Source: Pseudomonas migulae NBRC 103157 (GTDB lineage: Bacteria > Pseudomonadota > Gammaproteobacteria > Pseudomonadales > Pseudomonadaceae). Taken from it: a DNA stretch of 64,000 nt. Shown piece after piece: positions 47,940 to 58,744 of this stretch. Numbering within the stretch: the first letter of the stretch is position 1; each line of letters starts with the position of its first letter. The translations under genes and the position numbers were made by a program. The notes beneath the pieces were generated by a model, which saw nothing but the letters and a program-made list of their open reading frames with translations, searched no databases and had not been told where the DNA came from. The stretch is taken from positions 62,001 to 126,000 of the forward strand of contig NZ_BDAG01000016.1 of assembly GCF_002091715.1 (NCBI RefSeq), in the 5' to 3' direction.

Positions 47940-48764
47940 TCAGTTCAACCCAAGCTTCCCACGCAACGTCGACAAATCCTCAGCCAACGTATTCACCGGC
48001 CCAACCAGCGCTTTGCGGTCGCCTTCCTTCACCTTGTCGTAAGTCTCAAAACCCCCATCCTTGGTTTTGTACTTGGCCAGTGTCTTGTTGACCGCGGCAA
48101 AGTTCTTGTCAACCTTGGCAATGAACGCCGCATCCTGTTTCTCGATCTGCGGACGGAACAGGTCGACGATTTTCTTCGCGCCGTCGATGTTGCCCTGGAA
48201 GTCGTAAAGATCGGTGTGGCTGTAGCGATCCTCCTCGCCGGAGATCTTGGTCGCCGCCACTTCTTCCAACAGCGCCGCAGCACCACCCACCACTTTCTCA
48301 GGCGGGAAGGTCAGGCCGGCCACGCGGGTTTGCAGGTCTTTGACGTCTTTGTTCAAACCATCGGCCAGTTCGCCCAGGCCCTTGGTGCTTTTCTCGGAGA
48401 ACAGCGAATATTCGATGCGGTGGAAACCGGTGAAGTCTTCGGCCTTCACACCTTTTTCGTGATCGTCGACACGGGAGTCGATGGCCGCGTCGAGGTCACT
48501 GAACAGTTCGGCGATCGGCTCGATGGACTCGTAGTAAACCCGGGTCGGTGCGTAGAGTTTTTGCGCGGTGGCGAGGTCGCCATTCTTCACGGCGTCAGTG
48601 AATTTCTGAGTGTGGCTGGCCAGTTCGTCCAGTTGTTCCGTGACGTAGATCTTGTAGTCCGAAATCGGCCCCACCAGCTCCAGCGGCGCCGTCGCCGCGA
48701 AAGCCGAAAACGGGGTGTTGAGCAAGCCAAGGGTCAGCAGTAACGCGAGTGGCGACTTCTTCAT
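47940..48764 (-). CDS. EfeM-like imelysin-domain periplasmic protein
   Basis: A 274-residue M75/imelysin protein with a signal peptide ([18 protein letters not shown], cleaved near 23). It has the imelysin [10 protein letters not shown] segment (the HxxE metal motif) and [19 protein letters not shown]. It lacks the cupredoxin-like domain of classical EfeO, so it is the EfeM form. It is the last gene of the efe operon, 24 bases after efeB. Probably delivers ferrous or ferric iron to EfeU. Confidence 0.88.
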   Translation of the reverse strand: MKKSPLALLLTLGLLNTPFSAFAATAPLELVGPISDYKIYVTEQLDELASHTQKFTDAVKNGDLATAQKLYAPTRVYYESIEPIAELFSDLDAAIDSRVDDHEKGVKAEDFTGFHRIEYSLFSEKSTKGLGELADGLNKDVKDLQTRVAGLTFPPEKVVGGAAALLEEVAATKISGEEDRYSHTDLYDFQGNIDGAKKIVDLFRPQIEKQDAAFIAKVDKNFAAVNKTLAKYKTKDGGFETYDKVKEGDRKALVGPVNTLAEDLSTLRGKLGLN

Positions 48765-48788
48765 GGGACGGTTCCGTGTGGGAGGTGG

Positions 48789-50087
48789 TTAGGCGGTTGT
48801 TTTTGGGGATGCGGCGTCAAGCAGCGAGCGACCGATGAAATCCTGGTCGCCCGTCACACCCGGCAGGGTGAAGAAATAGCCGCCGCCGACCGGCTTGAGG
48901 TATTCCTCGAGCGGCTCGCCGTTGAGCCGGGTTTGCACGGTGATGAAGCCTTTTTCCAGGTCGGCCTGGTAGCAAATGAACAACAACCCCATGTCCAGCT
49001 GACCGTTCTTGTTCACGCCGTTGGAATAATTGAACGGCCGGCGCAGGATCAGGTTGGCCTGGGTCGCGGCGGTGCGCGGGTTGGCCAGGCGAATGTGGGC
49101 GTCGAGTTTGGTCAGCTTGCCTTGCGGGTCTTTGGCGTAGTCCGGGACCTCGGTTTCATGGGCACCGCCCATGGGCGCGCCAGTGCTTTTGATCCGGCCG
49201 AGAATGCTTTCCTGTTCCTGCAGCGGCGTGCGGTCCCAGCGTTCGACGAAATTGCGGATGATCCGCACCGCTTGATAGCTGCCATTCACCGCCCAGGCCG
49301 GTTCGTCGCTGCCGGGCTGGACCCAGACGATACTGTCCATGGCCTTGGCGTCGTTGGAATCCGGGTTGGCCGATCCGTCGCGAAAGCCCAGAAAATTGCG
49401 TGCACTCTGCGCCGGCACACCGGGTTTCGCCGGCGCTTGCGGCGGCACGCTGCCTTCCTGTTTCCAGCGTACGAGCAGCAGGTCCGGCAGGTTTTTCACG
49501 ATGTCACGCAGGGCGTGGATGTTGGTGTCGGTGGTGTTGGCGCAGAACTGCAAGCTCAGGTCGCCATGGCAGCAATCGGCTTCCAGCGCATCGTTGGGAA
49601 AACCGACCATGCGGCTCAGCCGTTTCGGTTTGGCGCCCGCCAGGCCGAAGCGCTCGTCGAACAACGATTCGCCGACCGACACGGTGATGGTCAGGTTGTC
49701 CGGGGTCACCACCGGGCCGAGAATGCCTGAATCCACCGGCGGCAGTTTCGGATCGACCTGCGCCACCGGACCGCCCTTCATCAGGAACGCGATGCGTTCA
49801 TTGAGCGTGCGGAACAGCCGCTCCAGGTCTTCGCGGTCGCTGGCCAACACATCAAACGACACCAGCATGCCGGACGCAGGGCGCGGGGTGACGATGCCGC
49901 TCTGGTGCCGGCCGTGGAAGTCGTGGCGGTCCTCGGTCTTGTCGCTGCTCGGCGCTTCGGTGACTTGCGCGGGGCTGGCAGCCATGGCCGGGCAGCTCAA
50001 GGCCGAACCGGCGAGGGCCACGCCGGCGGCGCCCATGCCCATCAATACCCGACGCCGTTGAAGGTTGAATTGCTCTGAATCGTTCAT
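48789..50087 (-). CDS. efeB: Deferrochelatase/peroxidase EfeB
   Basis: A 432-residue DyP-type haem peroxidase exported by the Tat path: [19 protein letters not shown] is a twin-arginine-type signal (RRR) near residues 9-30. The GxxDG motif is [10 protein letters not shown], and HIRLANPRT carries the haem-ligand histidine. EfeB oxidises iron(II) or extracts iron from haem in the periplasm. Located 17 bases after efeO and before the efeM-like gene. Confidence 0.93.
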   Translation of the reverse strand: MNDSEQFNLQRRRVLMGMGAAGVALAGSALSCPAMAASPAQVTEAPSSDKTEDRHDFHGRHQSGIVTPRPASGMLVSFDVLASDREDLERLFRTLNERIAFLMKGGPVAQVDPKLPPVDSGILGPVVTPDNLTITVSVGESLFDERFGLAGAKPKRLSRMVGFPNDALEADCCHGDLSLQFCANTTDTNIHALRDIVKNLPDLLLVRWKQEGSVPPQAPAKPGVPAQSARNFLGFRDGSANPDSNDAKAMDSIVWVQPGSDEPAWAVNGSYQAVRIIRNFVERWDRTPLQEQESILGRIKSTGAPMGGAHETEVPDYAKDPQGKLTKLDAHIRLANPRTAATQANLILRRPFNYSNGVNKNGQLDMGLLFICYQADLEKGFITVQTRLNGEPLEEYLKPVGGGYFFTLPGVTGDQDFIGRSLLDAASPKTTA

Positions 50088-50104
50088 CTGAAGTTCGTCT
50101 TCTG

Positions 50105-51307
50105 CTATAGGCCGGAAAGGCCAAGGGCGGGATCGATGCCGTCGAGTGCGTCGGCCAGCGCCTTGGCCTTGTCGGCGATCTGTTTACGCTGTTCGGTGCT
50201 GACGCTGTCGTAGCTCGCGTAGCCGTTCTCGACCTTGAAGCCGTTGAGTTCGGCATCAAGGCTGGCGAGGGCGTTGTCGAGGGTTGGAAGCAGGTCGGCG
50301 GCGGACTTGGTCAGCAGCGGGCGCAACAGGTCGACGACTTTGCGGGCCGCGTCAAGGTTGCCGGCGAAACCGTTCAAGTCGATGTGGCTGTAGCGTTCTT
50401 CTTCACCGCTGCTGGCGCGCACGTCCCCCAGGTTGTTGAGGTTGCGCACCACAATGCTGACCAGTTGTTCCGGCGGCAGCGATTGGGCGAGCAGTTGTTG
50501 CTTGAGCGTGGTGACATCGGTCAGCAGCCGCTGGGCTAGCGGTGTCAGGCCGTCGAGGGAGCGTTGCTGGAACAACGCATATTCGAGGCGATGGAAACCG
50601 CTGAAGCCCGGATCCTGCTCACGTTTTTCAAAGTAATCGGCGCGGGCGTCGATCGTGTTGTCGAGTTCGGCGAGACGCTGTGCCGCCGGGGCGATGCGCT
50701 GATACGCGGTGCGGGCCGGGATGTACAACGCTTGCGCCAGACTCAGGTCGCCGGCCTCGATGGCTTGTTCGAGCGCGGTGACGGCTTTGATCAGCGCAGT
50801 GCTTTGGCTGCTCAGGTAAACGCGGAATTCCGACAATGGCCCGACGAAAGCGACCATCGCCGGTTTGGCTTTGGCCGCGGCATCGGAAGCGGCGGTTGGC
50901 GTCACGTGCAGTGTGCCGCGCGGATTGCTCAGCAGGCCGCAGGTGATCGCGTAATCGCCGGGCAACAGGTTGGCGTTGATCACCTGGCTCAGGCCGGGCG
51001 CGATGTTTTCCCGTTCTTCGACCACCAGCACGCCGTCGAGGATTTCCCATTCAACGGCACGGTCCGAGCGGTTGACGATGCGGAAACTGGCGCGACCGGC
51101 CGGCACCGTCAACGCATTCGGTTCGCAGCTGTGCGGGTGAATGGTCACCAGCACTTCGTCATGGTTGCTCTGGCGTTTGGCCGCGGCCATTTTCGAGGCG
51201 TAGTAGAACAGGCCGCCGGCGGCGATCATCACGATCACCGAACCGGCCACCGCCCAGCGCAAGGCGCGGGGAGGGGAGGCCTGAGGAGGAGGAACTTGAT
51301 TTGGCAT
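50105..51307 (-). CDS. efeO: EfeO with cupredoxin and imelysin domains
   Basis: A 399-residue periplasmic iron-binding subunit. An N-terminal membrane anchor ([22 protein letters not shown], about 16-37) precedes the cupredoxin-like domain ([25 protein letters not shown] and [18 protein letters not shown]) and the M75 domain with [10 protein letters not shown]. coli EfeO has a cleavable signal; the anchor here lacks an obvious cleavage site, so it may stay tethered to the membrane. The start at 51307 avoids a longer frame reaching back over the REP and efeU. Confidence 0.9.
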   Translation of the reverse strand: MPNQVPPPQASPPRALRWAVAGSVIVMIAAGGLFYYASKMAAAKRQSNHDEVLVTIHPHSCEPNALTVPAGRASFRIVNRSDRAVEWEILDGVLVVEERENIAPGLSQVINANLLPGDYAITCGLLSNPRGTLHVTPTAASDAAAKAKPAMVAFVGPLSEFRVYLSSQSTALIKAVTALEQAIEAGDLSLAQALYIPARTAYQRIAPAAQRLAELDNTIDARADYFEKREQDPGFSGFHRLEYALFQQRSLDGLTPLAQRLLTDVTTLKQQLLAQSLPPEQLVSIVVRNLNNLGDVRASSGEEERYSHIDLNGFAGNLDAARKVVDLLRPLLTKSAADLLPTLDNALASLDAELNGFKVENGYASYDSVSTEQRKQIADKAKALADALDGIDPALGLSGL

Positions 51308-51339
51308 GGGTGCCCTTACTGACTGGAAATCACAATCCT

Positions 51340-51439
51340 GTGGGCGCGAAGTCGCTCGCGAAAACACCACAGGCGCCGCTGTACATCTGGTTTTGCGCGT
51401 TATCGTTAACGACCATCGCGAGCAAGCTCGCTCCTGCAA
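51340..51439. repeat. REP elements, family A, overlapping the efeU 3' end
   Basis: A good REP arm (51413-51438, CGCGAGCAAGCTCGCTCCTGCA) and a degenerate partner near 51340-51360. The good arm is inside the reading frame of efeU and codes its last residues. Confidence 0.75.
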
Positions 51440-52245
51440 GGGGGCGGGGCGGGCATGAAGAACATCGCCAGCGCCACCACCAGGTAAATCAGATAAGCGC
51501 CGAGGGTGCTGACAGTCGGGGCATCCTGATACCCGAACATGCCGGCCAGCACCGAACCCAGCGGGCCGTCCATCGGCAGCGTGGCGCTGAAATCGAACAG
51601 CACGGTTTGCAGGTGATTCCAGACCCCGGCTTCATGCAGCGCCTGCACCGAGTTGGCGAGAATGCCGGCGGCCACCACGAGGATGAACAGACCGGTCCAG
51701 CGAAAGAACGCGCCGAGGTTCAGGCGCATGCTGCCGGTGTAGATCAGGAAACCGACGATGATCGCCAGGATCAGGCCGAGCAGGGCACCGATCGGTGCGG
51801 CCGGACCTTCGCTTTGCTGGAATACCGCGAGCAGAAAGAACACCGTTTCCAGGCCTTCCCGGGCGACGGCGAAAAACACCATGGCAATCAGCGCTGTCAC
51901 CTGATGCCTGGAACCGGTCAATGCGTGATCGAGGGAGACGTGCAACGAATGCTTGATCGAACGCGCCACCTTGCGCATCCAGAACACCATGGAACTGAGG
52001 ATGCCGACCGCGACCAGGCCGACCACACCTTCAAACAGCTCCTGTTGTTTCTGCGGAAATTCGGCGCTGACCAGCTCCAGGCCCCCGCCCACCAACAGGG
52101 CCAGTGCAGCGGCGAGGAATACACCAATCCATACGGCGGGCATCCACTGGCCGCGGCCGGTTTGCTTGAGGTAGCTGGCGATAATGCCAACGATCAATGC
52201 AGCCTCAATGCCTTCGCGCAGCATGATCAGAAAAGGAACAAGCAT
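51406..52245 (-). CDS. efeU: Iron permease EfeU (FTR1 family)
   Basis: A 279-residue inner-membrane protein with seven predicted segments. LREGIEAALIVGII (residue ~9) and VAREGLETVFFLLAV supply the two REGLE-type iron motifs. Imports iron together with EfeO and EfeB. The last ten residues (PCRSELARDGR) are encoded by a REP sequence. A candidate Fur box lies 40 bases before the ATG. First gene of the operon. Confidence 0.92.
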   Translation of the reverse strand: MLVPFLIMLREGIEAALIVGIIASYLKQTGRGQWMPAVWIGVFLAAALALLVGGGLELVSAEFPQKQQELFEGVVGLVAVGILSSMVFWMRKVARSIKHSLHVSLDHALTGSRHQVTALIAMVFFAVAREGLETVFFLLAVFQQSEGPAAPIGALLGLILAIIVGFLIYTGSMRLNLGAFFRWTGLFILVVAAGILANSVQALHEAGVWNHLQTVLFDFSATLPMDGPLGSVLAGMFGYQDAPTVSTLGAYLIYLVVALAMFFMPAPPPCRSELARDGR

Positions 52246-52284
52246 TCAGCACCGTCTCGGAATTAGGGTGCTAATTTGTAACAT

Positions 52285-52297
52285 AATGACACTCATT
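52285..52297 (-). promoter_or_regulatory. Candidate Fur box before efeU
   Basis: AATGACACTCATT matches 11 of 13 bases of the Fur core AATGATAATCATT and is an AATGA/TCATT inverted repeat. It lies 40 bases upstream of efeU, where repression by iron-loaded Fur would block transcription. Confidence 0.55.
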
Positions 52298-52339
52298 CCC
52301 AAATGGCAATCATTGACATTTACCTGAACCTAAGCTGAA

Positions 52340-52430
52340 CAGATCAAAAGATCGCATCCTTCGGCAGCTCCTACATTTGAAATGCATACCCTGTAAGAGC
52401 TGCCGAAGGCTGCGATCTTTTGATCTTATC
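52340..52430. repeat. REP pair, family C
   Basis: Inverted AGATCAAAAGATCGCA...GGCAGCTCCTAC arms in the divergent gap between efeU and the AraC gene. Confidence 0.88.
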
Positions 52431-52476
52431 GGGCTAATATGCGCACCACTGATAACAACACGGCACTCTCTGCGTA

Positions 52477-53493
52477 ATGTCGGAAAAAGACACCATCTCC
52501 ATTCAACTGGTGCGTGAAGCGCTGTTGCAAAGTTGCGCCCCGGGTGCTGCCACCGACGAGGTGTTGAACAAGGTCGGCATCGATCCGGCGCTGCTCGAAT
52601 CGTCCACGGCCCGAGTGCCGGCCACCTCGTACGCACGGCTTTGGCGCTTGCTGGCCCGGCGTCGGGACGATGAATTTTTTGGCATGGACCCGCGCAAGCT
52701 CAAATCCGGCAGTCTGGCGTTTCTGTGCCGCTGCTCCATGGTCCAGCCGAGCCTCGCTGCTGGCCTGACCTCAGGGCTGGGGTTTCTGTCGTTGATGCTC
52801 GAACACTTGCCCGCGCAGCTGGTTCGCCAGCAAAGTCTGGCGGAGATCGTGCTTTTGGAAGACGACCAGGACCCGCGTCGCGCCTTTACCTACTTCACCT
52901 ACTGGATGATCGTTCACGGCGTGGCCTGCTGGCTGGCGGGGCGACGGATTCCGATTCTGGCCATCGAGTTGCGCTGCCCGCAGCCGGATTTCTGTGACGA
53001 CTATCAGGTGATGTTCTCCGAAAACCTGCGTTTCGACCGGCCGCGCACCCGGATGATCTTCTCGGCCGAGTGCCTGGATTTGCCGATCAAGCGCAGCGCC
53101 GAAGAACTCAAGCGATTCCTGGCCCATGCGCCGGCCAACATTCTGGTCAAGTACCGCGACCCGGAGAGCCTGGCGAGCCGGATCAAGCACGATTTGCGGC
53201 AGTTGCCCGCCGAACAGTGGCCGGAGACTGAACCTCTGGCGCAACAACTGTGCATGTCGGCCTCGACCCTGCGTCGGCGGCTGGCGGAAGAGGGGCAGAC
53301 GTATCAGGGGCTCAAGGACAGCGTGCGCAAGGAATTGGCCATCGTCTGGCTGGCTGAACCGAGTATCAGTTTTGCCGAAATCGCCACGCGGCTGGGGTTT
53401 GCCGATGCGAGTTCGTTCTACAAGGCGTTTCGTAAGTGGTCGGGGTCGAATCCGGGGCATTACCGGAGTTTGATTCTGAACGAAGCGAGCTGA
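52477..53493 (+). CDS. AraC-family regulator of the acyl-CoA cluster
   Basis: A 338-residue regulator with an N-terminal ligand-binding domain of the AraC_N/arabinose-binding type (residues about 20-210, with PATSYARLWRLLARRRDDEFFG) and a C-terminal HTH_18 (about 240-338), including LAQQLCMSASTLRRRLAEEG and ISFAEIATRLGFADASSFYKAFRKWSG. It lies 250 bases upstream of and co-oriented with the acyl-CoA ligase operon, so it is the likely activator; the inducer is unknown, probably a branched acid or acyl-CoA. Confidence 0.88.
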   Translation: MSEKDTISIQLVREALLQSCAPGAATDEVLNKVGIDPALLESSTARVPATSYARLWRLLARRRDDEFFGMDPRKLKSGSLAFLCRCSMVQPSLAAGLTSGLGFLSLMLEHLPAQLVRQQSLAEIVLLEDDQDPRRAFTYFTYWMIVHGVACWLAGRRIPILAIELRCPQPDFCDDYQVMFSENLRFDRPRTRMIFSAECLDLPIKRSAEELKRFLAHAPANILVKYRDPESLASRIKHDLRQLPAEQWPETEPLAQQLCMSASTLRRRLAEEGQTYQGLKDSVRKELAIVWLAEPSISFAEIATRLGFADASSFYKAFRKWSGSNPGHYRSLILNEAS

Positions 53494-53521
53494 GCCGGGT
53501 TTTGTTGTGATTGGGCGGCCG

Positions 53522-53590
53522 TCATCGCCAGCAAGCCGGCTCCTACAGGGGAATGCGTTCCAAACTGTAGGAGCCGGCTTGCTGGCGATG
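53522..53590. repeat. REP pair, family B
   Basis: Inverted pair between the AraC gene and the acyl-CoA synthetase gene. Confidence 0.9.
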
Positions 53591-53743
53591 GCATCTGTCC
53601 AGGCACCACACCTCTCAAACCTTGGCCAAACCAGTCAGACAACTTGATAGCTTTGACCATTGCCCCACCCCCCGCGCGGAGCGAGTATTTCCCTGTTGGT
53701 TACGGTTCCCCCAACCTAATAAAAATACACAGGGATTCTGGCA

Positions 53744-55408
53744 ATGCGCGATTACTTGTCTGCCACGTCACAGTTCAATTATCAGCACACCGTCGACGCC
53801 GCACTCGCGGGCAACCTGACGGCCCTCAATGCCTGCGTCGAGTGTTGCGACCGGCATGCATTGCCAGGCCGCATCGCGCTGTTCTGGGAAGGCCGAGACG
53901 GCACCAGCGCGACGTATACCTTCAGCGACCTGCAGGACAAGGCTGCGCGTTTCGCCAACTTCCTGCTGGCCCAAGGCGTGAAGAAAGGCGACAAGGTCGC
54001 CGGCCTCTTGCCGCGCAATATCGAACTGTTGATCACCGTGTTTGCCACCTGGCGCATCGGCGCGGTGTATCAGCCGCTGTTCACCGCGTTCGGCCCCAAA
54101 GCGATCGAGCATCGCCTGAGCAGTTCCGGCGCCAAATTGGTGGTGACCGATGCGGTCAACCGCTCCAAACTCGCTGAAGTCGCCGACTGCCCGACCATCG
54201 TCACCGTCGGCGGCGCGAAAGGCCAGGGCATTGTCCGTGGCGATTTCAGCTTCTGGGCCGAACTGGCCAACTATTCCCCCGAGTGCGAACCGGTGCTGCT
54301 GACCGGCGAAGACCCGTTCCTGCTGATGTTCACCTCGGGCACCACCGGTCCCTCGAAAGCATTGTCCGTGCCGCTCAAGGCCATCGTCGCCTTCCAGAGC
54401 TACACCCGTGACGCCGTGGACCTGCGCCCGGAAGACTCCTTCTGGAACGTCGCCGACCCGGGTTGGGCCTACGGCATCTATTTCGGGGTTACCGGGCCGA
54501 TGGCGATGGGGCATCCGATCACTTTTTACGATGGTCCGTTCACCCTCGAAAGCACTTGCCGGGTGATCAACAAATACGGGATTACCAACCTCACCGGTTC
54601 ACCGACGGCCTATCGCTTGCTGATTGCCGGTGGTGACGAGTTCGCGAAATCGATCAAGGGCAAGCTGCGCATCGTCAGCAGCGCCGGCGAGCCGTTGAAT
54701 CCGGAAGTGATCCGCTGGTTCGCCGACAACCTCGGCGTGGTGATTCATGACCATTACGGCCAGACCGAATTGGGCATGGTCCTGTGCAATCACCATGGCC
54801 TTGAACATCCGATTCACATGGGCGCCGCCGGTTTTGCTTCGCCGGGCCACCGCATCGTGGTGCTCGACGCCGAGAACAAGGAGTTGGGCGTCGGCCAGCC
54901 AGGCATCCTGGCCATCGACCGCACTCAGTCGCCGATGTGCTGGTTCGCCGGTTACGAGGGTGCGCCCACCAAGGCCTTCGTCGGCAACTATTACCTGAGT
55001 GGCGACACCGTCGAGTGGAACCCGGACGGCAGCATCAGCTTCGTCGGCCGCAGTGATGACGTGATCACCACCTCCGGCTACCGCGTCGGCCCGTTCGACG
55101 TGGAAAGCGCGTTGATCGAACACCCGGCCGTGGTCGAAGCGGCGGTGGTGGGCAAGCCCGACCCGGAGCGCACCGAGCTGGTCAAAGCGTTCGTCGTGCT
55201 CAGCGCGCAATACCGTGCCGCACCGGAGTTGGCCGAAGAACTGCGTCAGCATGTGCGCAAGCGTCTGGCCGCGCACTCGTACCCCCGTGAAATCGAATTT
55301 GTCAGCGAGTTGCCGAAAACCCCAAGCGGCAAATTGCAGCGCTTTATCTTGCGCAACCAGGAAATCGCCAAGGCTCAAGAGGCCGCGGCGAAGAACGTTT
55401 CAGCTTGA
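53744..55408 (+). CDS. Acyl-CoA synthetase (AMP-binding)
   Basis: A 554-residue ANL-superfamily ligase. The P-loop [13 protein letters not shown] (near residue 202), YGQTEL, YLSGDT and the C-terminal catalytic-lysine segment [14 protein letters not shown] are present. It would activate a short or branched carboxylic acid to its CoA thioester, the entry step for the downstream genes. Homologous position to the AMP-binding gene of the P. aeruginosa PA2552-PA2555-type cluster. Stop 16 bases before the SDR gene. Confidence 0.9.
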   Translation: MRDYLSATSQFNYQHTVDAALAGNLTALNACVECCDRHALPGRIALFWEGRDGTSATYTFSDLQDKAARFANFLLAQGVKKGDKVAGLLPRNIELLITVFATWRIGAVYQPLFTAFGPKAIEHRLSSSGAKLVVTDAVNRSKLAEVADCPTIVTVGGAKGQGIVRGDFSFWAELANYSPECEPVLLTGEDPFLLMFTSGTTGPSKALSVPLKAIVAFQSYTRDAVDLRPEDSFWNVADPGWAYGIYFGVTGPMAMGHPITFYDGPFTLESTCRVINKYGITNLTGSPTAYRLLIAGGDEFAKSIKGKLRIVSSAGEPLNPEVIRWFADNLGVVIHDHYGQTELGMVLCNHHGLEHPIHMGAAGFASPGHRIVVLDAENKELGVGQPGILAIDRTQSPMCWFAGYEGAPTKAFVGNYYLSGDTVEWNPDGSISFVGRSDDVITTSGYRVGPFDVESALIEHPAVVEAAVVGKPDPERTELVKAFVVLSAQYRAAPELAEELRQHVRKRLAAHSYPREIEFVSELPKTPSGKLQRFILRNQEIAKAQEAAAKNVSA

Positions 55409-55424
55409 ATCCAAGGAAACAACG

Positions 55425-56186
55425 ATGCAGATCGAAAACAAGGTTTTTCTCGTCACCGGCGGTGCCTCCGGGCTCGGCGCGGCCACGGCTGAAATGCTGG
55501 TCGCGGCCGGCGCCAAAGTGATGCTGGTGGACATGAACGCCGACGCTGTTGCCGCTCAGGCCGAACGTCTGGGGGCGCAAAGCGTGGTGGCGGACATCAG
55601 CAACGAAGCGGCAGCTGAAGCGGCGGTGCAGGCGACAGTCAAAGCTTTCGGCGGTCTCAACGGTCTGGTCAACTGTGCCGGCATCGTCCGTGGCGAGAAG
55701 ATCCTCGGCAAGACCGGCCCGCATGCGCTGGCCAGTTTCAGCCAGGTGATCAACGTCAACCTGATCGGCAGTTTCAACATGCTGCGTCTGGCGTCGGCGG
55801 CCATCGCCGAAACCGAACCGGATGCCGATGGCGAGCGCGGGGTGATCATTAACACCGCGTCGGCTGCGGCTTACGACGGACAGATCGGCCAGGCGGCTTA
55901 TGCCGCGTCCAAAGGCGCGATTGTCAGCCTGACCTTGCCCGCCGCCCGTGAACTGGCGCGCTTCGGTATTCGTGTAATGACCATCGCTCCGGGCATTTTC
56001 GAGACGCCGATGATGGCCGGCATGACCCAGGAAGTTCGCGATTCCCTAGCCGCTGGCGTGCCGTTTCCGCCACGTTTGGGCAAACCGGGCGAGTATGCCG
56101 CGCTGGTCAGGCATATCATTGAAAACAGCATGCTCAATGGCGAGGTAATCCGTCTCGACGGTGCCTTGCGCATGGCCGCCAAGTAA
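55425..56186 (+). CDS. 3-hydroxyacyl-CoA dehydrogenase (SDR, HSD17B10-like)
   Basis: A 253-residue SDR enzyme: [16 protein letters not shown] binds [27 protein letters not shown] has the YAASK catalytic pair, and [12 protein letters not shown] and [15 protein letters not shown] are the type-II 3-hydroxyacyl-CoA dehydrogenase (2-methyl-3-hydroxybutyryl-CoA) signatures. It follows the ligase and precedes the thiolase. ATG 55425 follows AAGGAAAC; a longer frame overlaps the ligase gene and is not used. Confidence 0.9.
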   Translation: MQIENKVFLVTGGASGLGAATAEMLVAAGAKVMLVDMNADAVAAQAERLGAQSVVADISNEAAAEAAVQATVKAFGGLNGLVNCAGIVRGEKILGKTGPHALASFSQVINVNLIGSFNMLRLASAAIAETEPDADGERGVIINTASAAAYDGQIGQAAYAASKGAIVSLTLPAARELARFGIRVMTIAPGIFETPMMAGMTQEVRDSLAAGVPFPPRLGKPGEYAALVRHIIENSMLNGEVIRLDGALRMAAK

Positions 56187-56198
56187 GGAGGATTTGTC

Positions 56199-57392
56199 AT
56201 GACCCTTTCCAACGATCCCATTGTTATCGTCAGCGCCGTCCGCACCCCGATGGGTGGATTCCAGGGCGAACTGAAAAGCCTGACCGCGCCACAACTGGGC
56301 GCTGCCGCCATTCGTGCAGCTGTTGAACGCGCCGGTGTGGCGCCGGATGCCGTTGAAGAAGTGCTGTTCGGCTGCGTGCTGCCCGCCGGCCTCGGCCAGG
56401 CCCCGGCCCGTCAGGCGGCACTGGGCGCCGGGCTGGATAAATCGACCCGCTGCACCACCCTGAACAAGATGTGCGGTTCCGGCATGGAAGCGGCCATCCT
56501 GGCCCACGACATGCTGATCGCCGGCAGCGCCGATGTTGTCGTCGCCGGCGGCATGGAAAGCATGTCCAACGCGCCGTACCTGCTGGACCGCGCCCGCAGC
56601 GGTTACCGCATGGGCCACGGTCGTGTGCTCGATTCCATGTTCCTCGATGGCCTGGAAGACGCCTACGACAAGGGCCGCCTGATGGGCACCTTCGCCGAGG
56701 ATTGCGCTGAAACCAACGGCTTCAGTCGCGAAGCCCAGGATGCGTTTGCCATCGCGTCGACCACCCGCGCGCAGCAAGCGATCAAGGACGGCAGCTTCAA
56801 GGACGAAATCGTGCCGCTGACCGTGACCGTCGGCAAAGAACAGGTGGTAATCAGCAATGACGAACAGCCACCGAAAGCCAAACTGGACAAGATCGCCTCG
56901 CTGAAACCGGCGTTCCGTGAAGGTGGCACCGTTACAGCGGCCAACTCCAGTTCGATTTCCGATGGTGCGGCGGCGCTGGTGCTGATGCGCCGTTCCGAAG
57001 CTGAAAAACGCGGTTTGAAACCGCTTGCGGTGATCCATGGTCACGCGGCATTCGCCGACACGCCTGGTCTGTTCCCGGTGGCACCGATCGGCGCGATCAA
57101 GCGGCTGATGAAGAAAACCGGCTGGTCGCTGAACGACGTCGATCTGGTCGAAGTCAACGAAGCGTTCGCCGTGGTTGGCATGGCGGCGATGACCCACCTG
57201 GAAATCCCCCACGAGAAACTCAACGTTCACGGTGGTGCCTGCGCCCTGGGCCACCCGATCGGTGCGTCCGGTGCGCGGATTCTGGTGACCTTGCTCTCGG
57301 CCTTGCGCCAGAAAGGCCTGAAACGCGGTGTTGCAGCGATCTGCATCGGTGGCGGTGAAGCGACGGCGATGGCCGTGGAATGCCTGTACTGA
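56199..57392 (+). CDS. Acetyl-CoA acetyltransferase (thiolase)
   Basis: A 397-residue thiolase. The nucleophile lies in LNKMCGSGMEAA (near 90), and NVHGGACALGHPIGASGARI and CIGGGEATAMAVE carry the His and second Cys. It cleaves 2-methylacetoacetyl-CoA or acetoacetyl-CoA, the final step after the SDR. Twelve bases after the SDR gene; ribosome site AAGGAGGATTTGTC. Confidence 0.93.
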   Translation: MTLSNDPIVIVSAVRTPMGGFQGELKSLTAPQLGAAAIRAAVERAGVAPDAVEEVLFGCVLPAGLGQAPARQAALGAGLDKSTRCTTLNKMCGSGMEAAILAHDMLIAGSADVVVAGGMESMSNAPYLLDRARSGYRMGHGRVLDSMFLDGLEDAYDKGRLMGTFAEDCAETNGFSREAQDAFAIASTTRAQQAIKDGSFKDEIVPLTVTVGKEQVVISNDEQPPKAKLDKIASLKPAFREGGTVTAANSSSISDGAAALVLMRRSEAEKRGLKPLAVIHGHAAFADTPGLFPVAPIGAIKRLMKKTGWSLNDVDLVEVNEAFAVVGMAAMTHLEIPHEKLNVHGGACALGHPIGASGARILVTLLSALRQKGLKRGVAAICIGGGEATAMAVECLY

Positions 57393-57399
57393 TCTGACC

Positions 57400-57466
57400 T
57401 GCAGGAGCCGGCTTTCTGGCGATGGCGTCCTTGAAATCGCCATCGCCAGCAAGCCGGCTCCTACAA
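57400..57466. repeat. REP pair, family B
   Basis: Inverted pair between the thiolase and acyl-CoA dehydrogenase genes, within the probable operon. Confidence 0.9.
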
Positions 57467-57493
57467 GGGCAATCACCTTTTTAAGGATTCACC

Positions 57494-58621
57494 ATGATTC
57501 CCAATGACGACCAACAACAGATCCGCGACATGGCCCGGCAATTTGCCCAGGAACGGCTGAAACCGTTCGCTGCCGAATGGGACCGCGAGCACCGTTTCCC
57601 CAAGGAAGCCATCGGCGAGATGGCCGAACTGGGTTTCTTCGGCATGCTGGTGCCGGAGCAGTGGGGCGGTTGTGACACCGGTTACCTGGCCTACGCCATG
57701 GCCCTGGAAGAAATCGCCGCCGGCGATGGCGCCTGCTCGACCATCATGAGCGTGCACAACTCGGTGGGTTGCGTGCCGATCCTCAACTACGGCAACGACG
57801 ATCAGAAAGAGCGCTTCCTCAAACCGCTGGCCAGCGGTGCGATGCTCGGCGCTTTCGCATTGACTGAACCGCAAGCCGGTTCCGATGCCAGCGGTTTGAA
57901 AACCCGTGCACGTCTCGAAGGCGATCATTACGTGTTGAACGGCTGCAAGCAGTTCATCACCTCCGGGCAGAACGCCGGGGTGGTGATCGTATTTGCGGTG
58001 ACGGACCCGAGTGCCGGCAAACGCGGGATCACCGCGCTGATCGTGCCGACCGATTCGCCGGGCTATAAAGTCGCCCGCGTCGAAGACAAACTCGGCCAGC
58101 ACGCTTCCGACACCTGCCAGATTCTGTTCGAAGACGTCAAAGTGCCGGTGGCCAACCGGCTGGGCGAGGAGGGTGAAGGCTACCGGATTGCCCTGGCCAA
58201 CCTCGAAGGCGGCCGCGTCGGCATCGCCTCGCAATCGGTGGGCATGGCCCGCGCCGCGTTTGAAGCGGCTCGGGATTACGCCCGTGAGCGCGAGAGTTTC
58301 GGCAAACCGATCATCGAACACCAGGCCGTCGCGTTCCGCCTGGCGGACATGGCGACCCAGATTGCCGTCGCCCGGCAGATGGTGCATTACGCCGCAGCGT
58401 TGCGTGACAGCGGTAAACCGGCGCTGGTCGAAGCCTCCATGGCCAAGCTGTTCGCCTCGGAAATGGCTGAAAAGGTCTGCTCTGCCGCGTTGCAAACCCT
58501 CGGTGGTTACGGTTACCTGAACGACTTCCCGCTGGAGCGGATTTACCGCGACGTGCGGGTGTGCCAGATCTACGAAGGCACGAGTGATATTCAGCGCATG
58601 GTCATTTCGCGCAGTCTCTAA
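57494..58621 (+). CDS. Acyl-CoA dehydrogenase (2-methylbutyryl/short-chain type)
   Basis: A 375-residue FAD acyl-CoA dehydrogenase. Signature regions [27 protein letters not shown] and the C-terminal catalytic segment [12 protein letters not shown] (Glu) are intact. With the ligase, SDR and thiolase it completes a beta-oxidation-like route for a branched short acyl-CoA, most likely 2-methylbutyryl-CoA. The hydratase step could be met by the next gene. Confidence 0.92.
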   Translation: MIPNDDQQQIRDMARQFAQERLKPFAAEWDREHRFPKEAIGEMAELGFFGMLVPEQWGGCDTGYLAYAMALEEIAAGDGACSTIMSVHNSVGCVPILNYGNDDQKERFLKPLASGAMLGAFALTEPQAGSDASGLKTRARLEGDHYVLNGCKQFITSGQNAGVVIVFAVTDPSAGKRGITALIVPTDSPGYKVARVEDKLGQHASDTCQILFEDVKVPVANRLGEEGEGYRIALANLEGGRVGIASQSVGMARAAFEAARDYARERESFGKPIIEHQAVAFRLADMATQIAVARQMVHYAAALRDSGKPALVEASMAKLFASEMAEKVCSAALQTLGGYGYLNDFPLERIYRDVRVCQIYEGTSDIQRMVISRSL

Positions 58622-58631
58622 AAAGAACCTC

Positions 58632-58711
58632 TGTAGGAGCTGCCGCAGGCTGCGATCTTTTGATCCTGAAAATCAAAGTCAAAAAATCGCAGCCTTCGGC
58701 AGCTCCTACGG
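58632..58711. repeat. REP pair, family C
   Basis: Inverted GTAGGAGCTGCCGCAGGCTGCGATC arms between the dehydrogenase and the hydratase genes. Confidence 0.88.
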
Positions 58712-58744
58712 GGGATCAAGCGTTATGCAAAACAGGAGTTGTTT

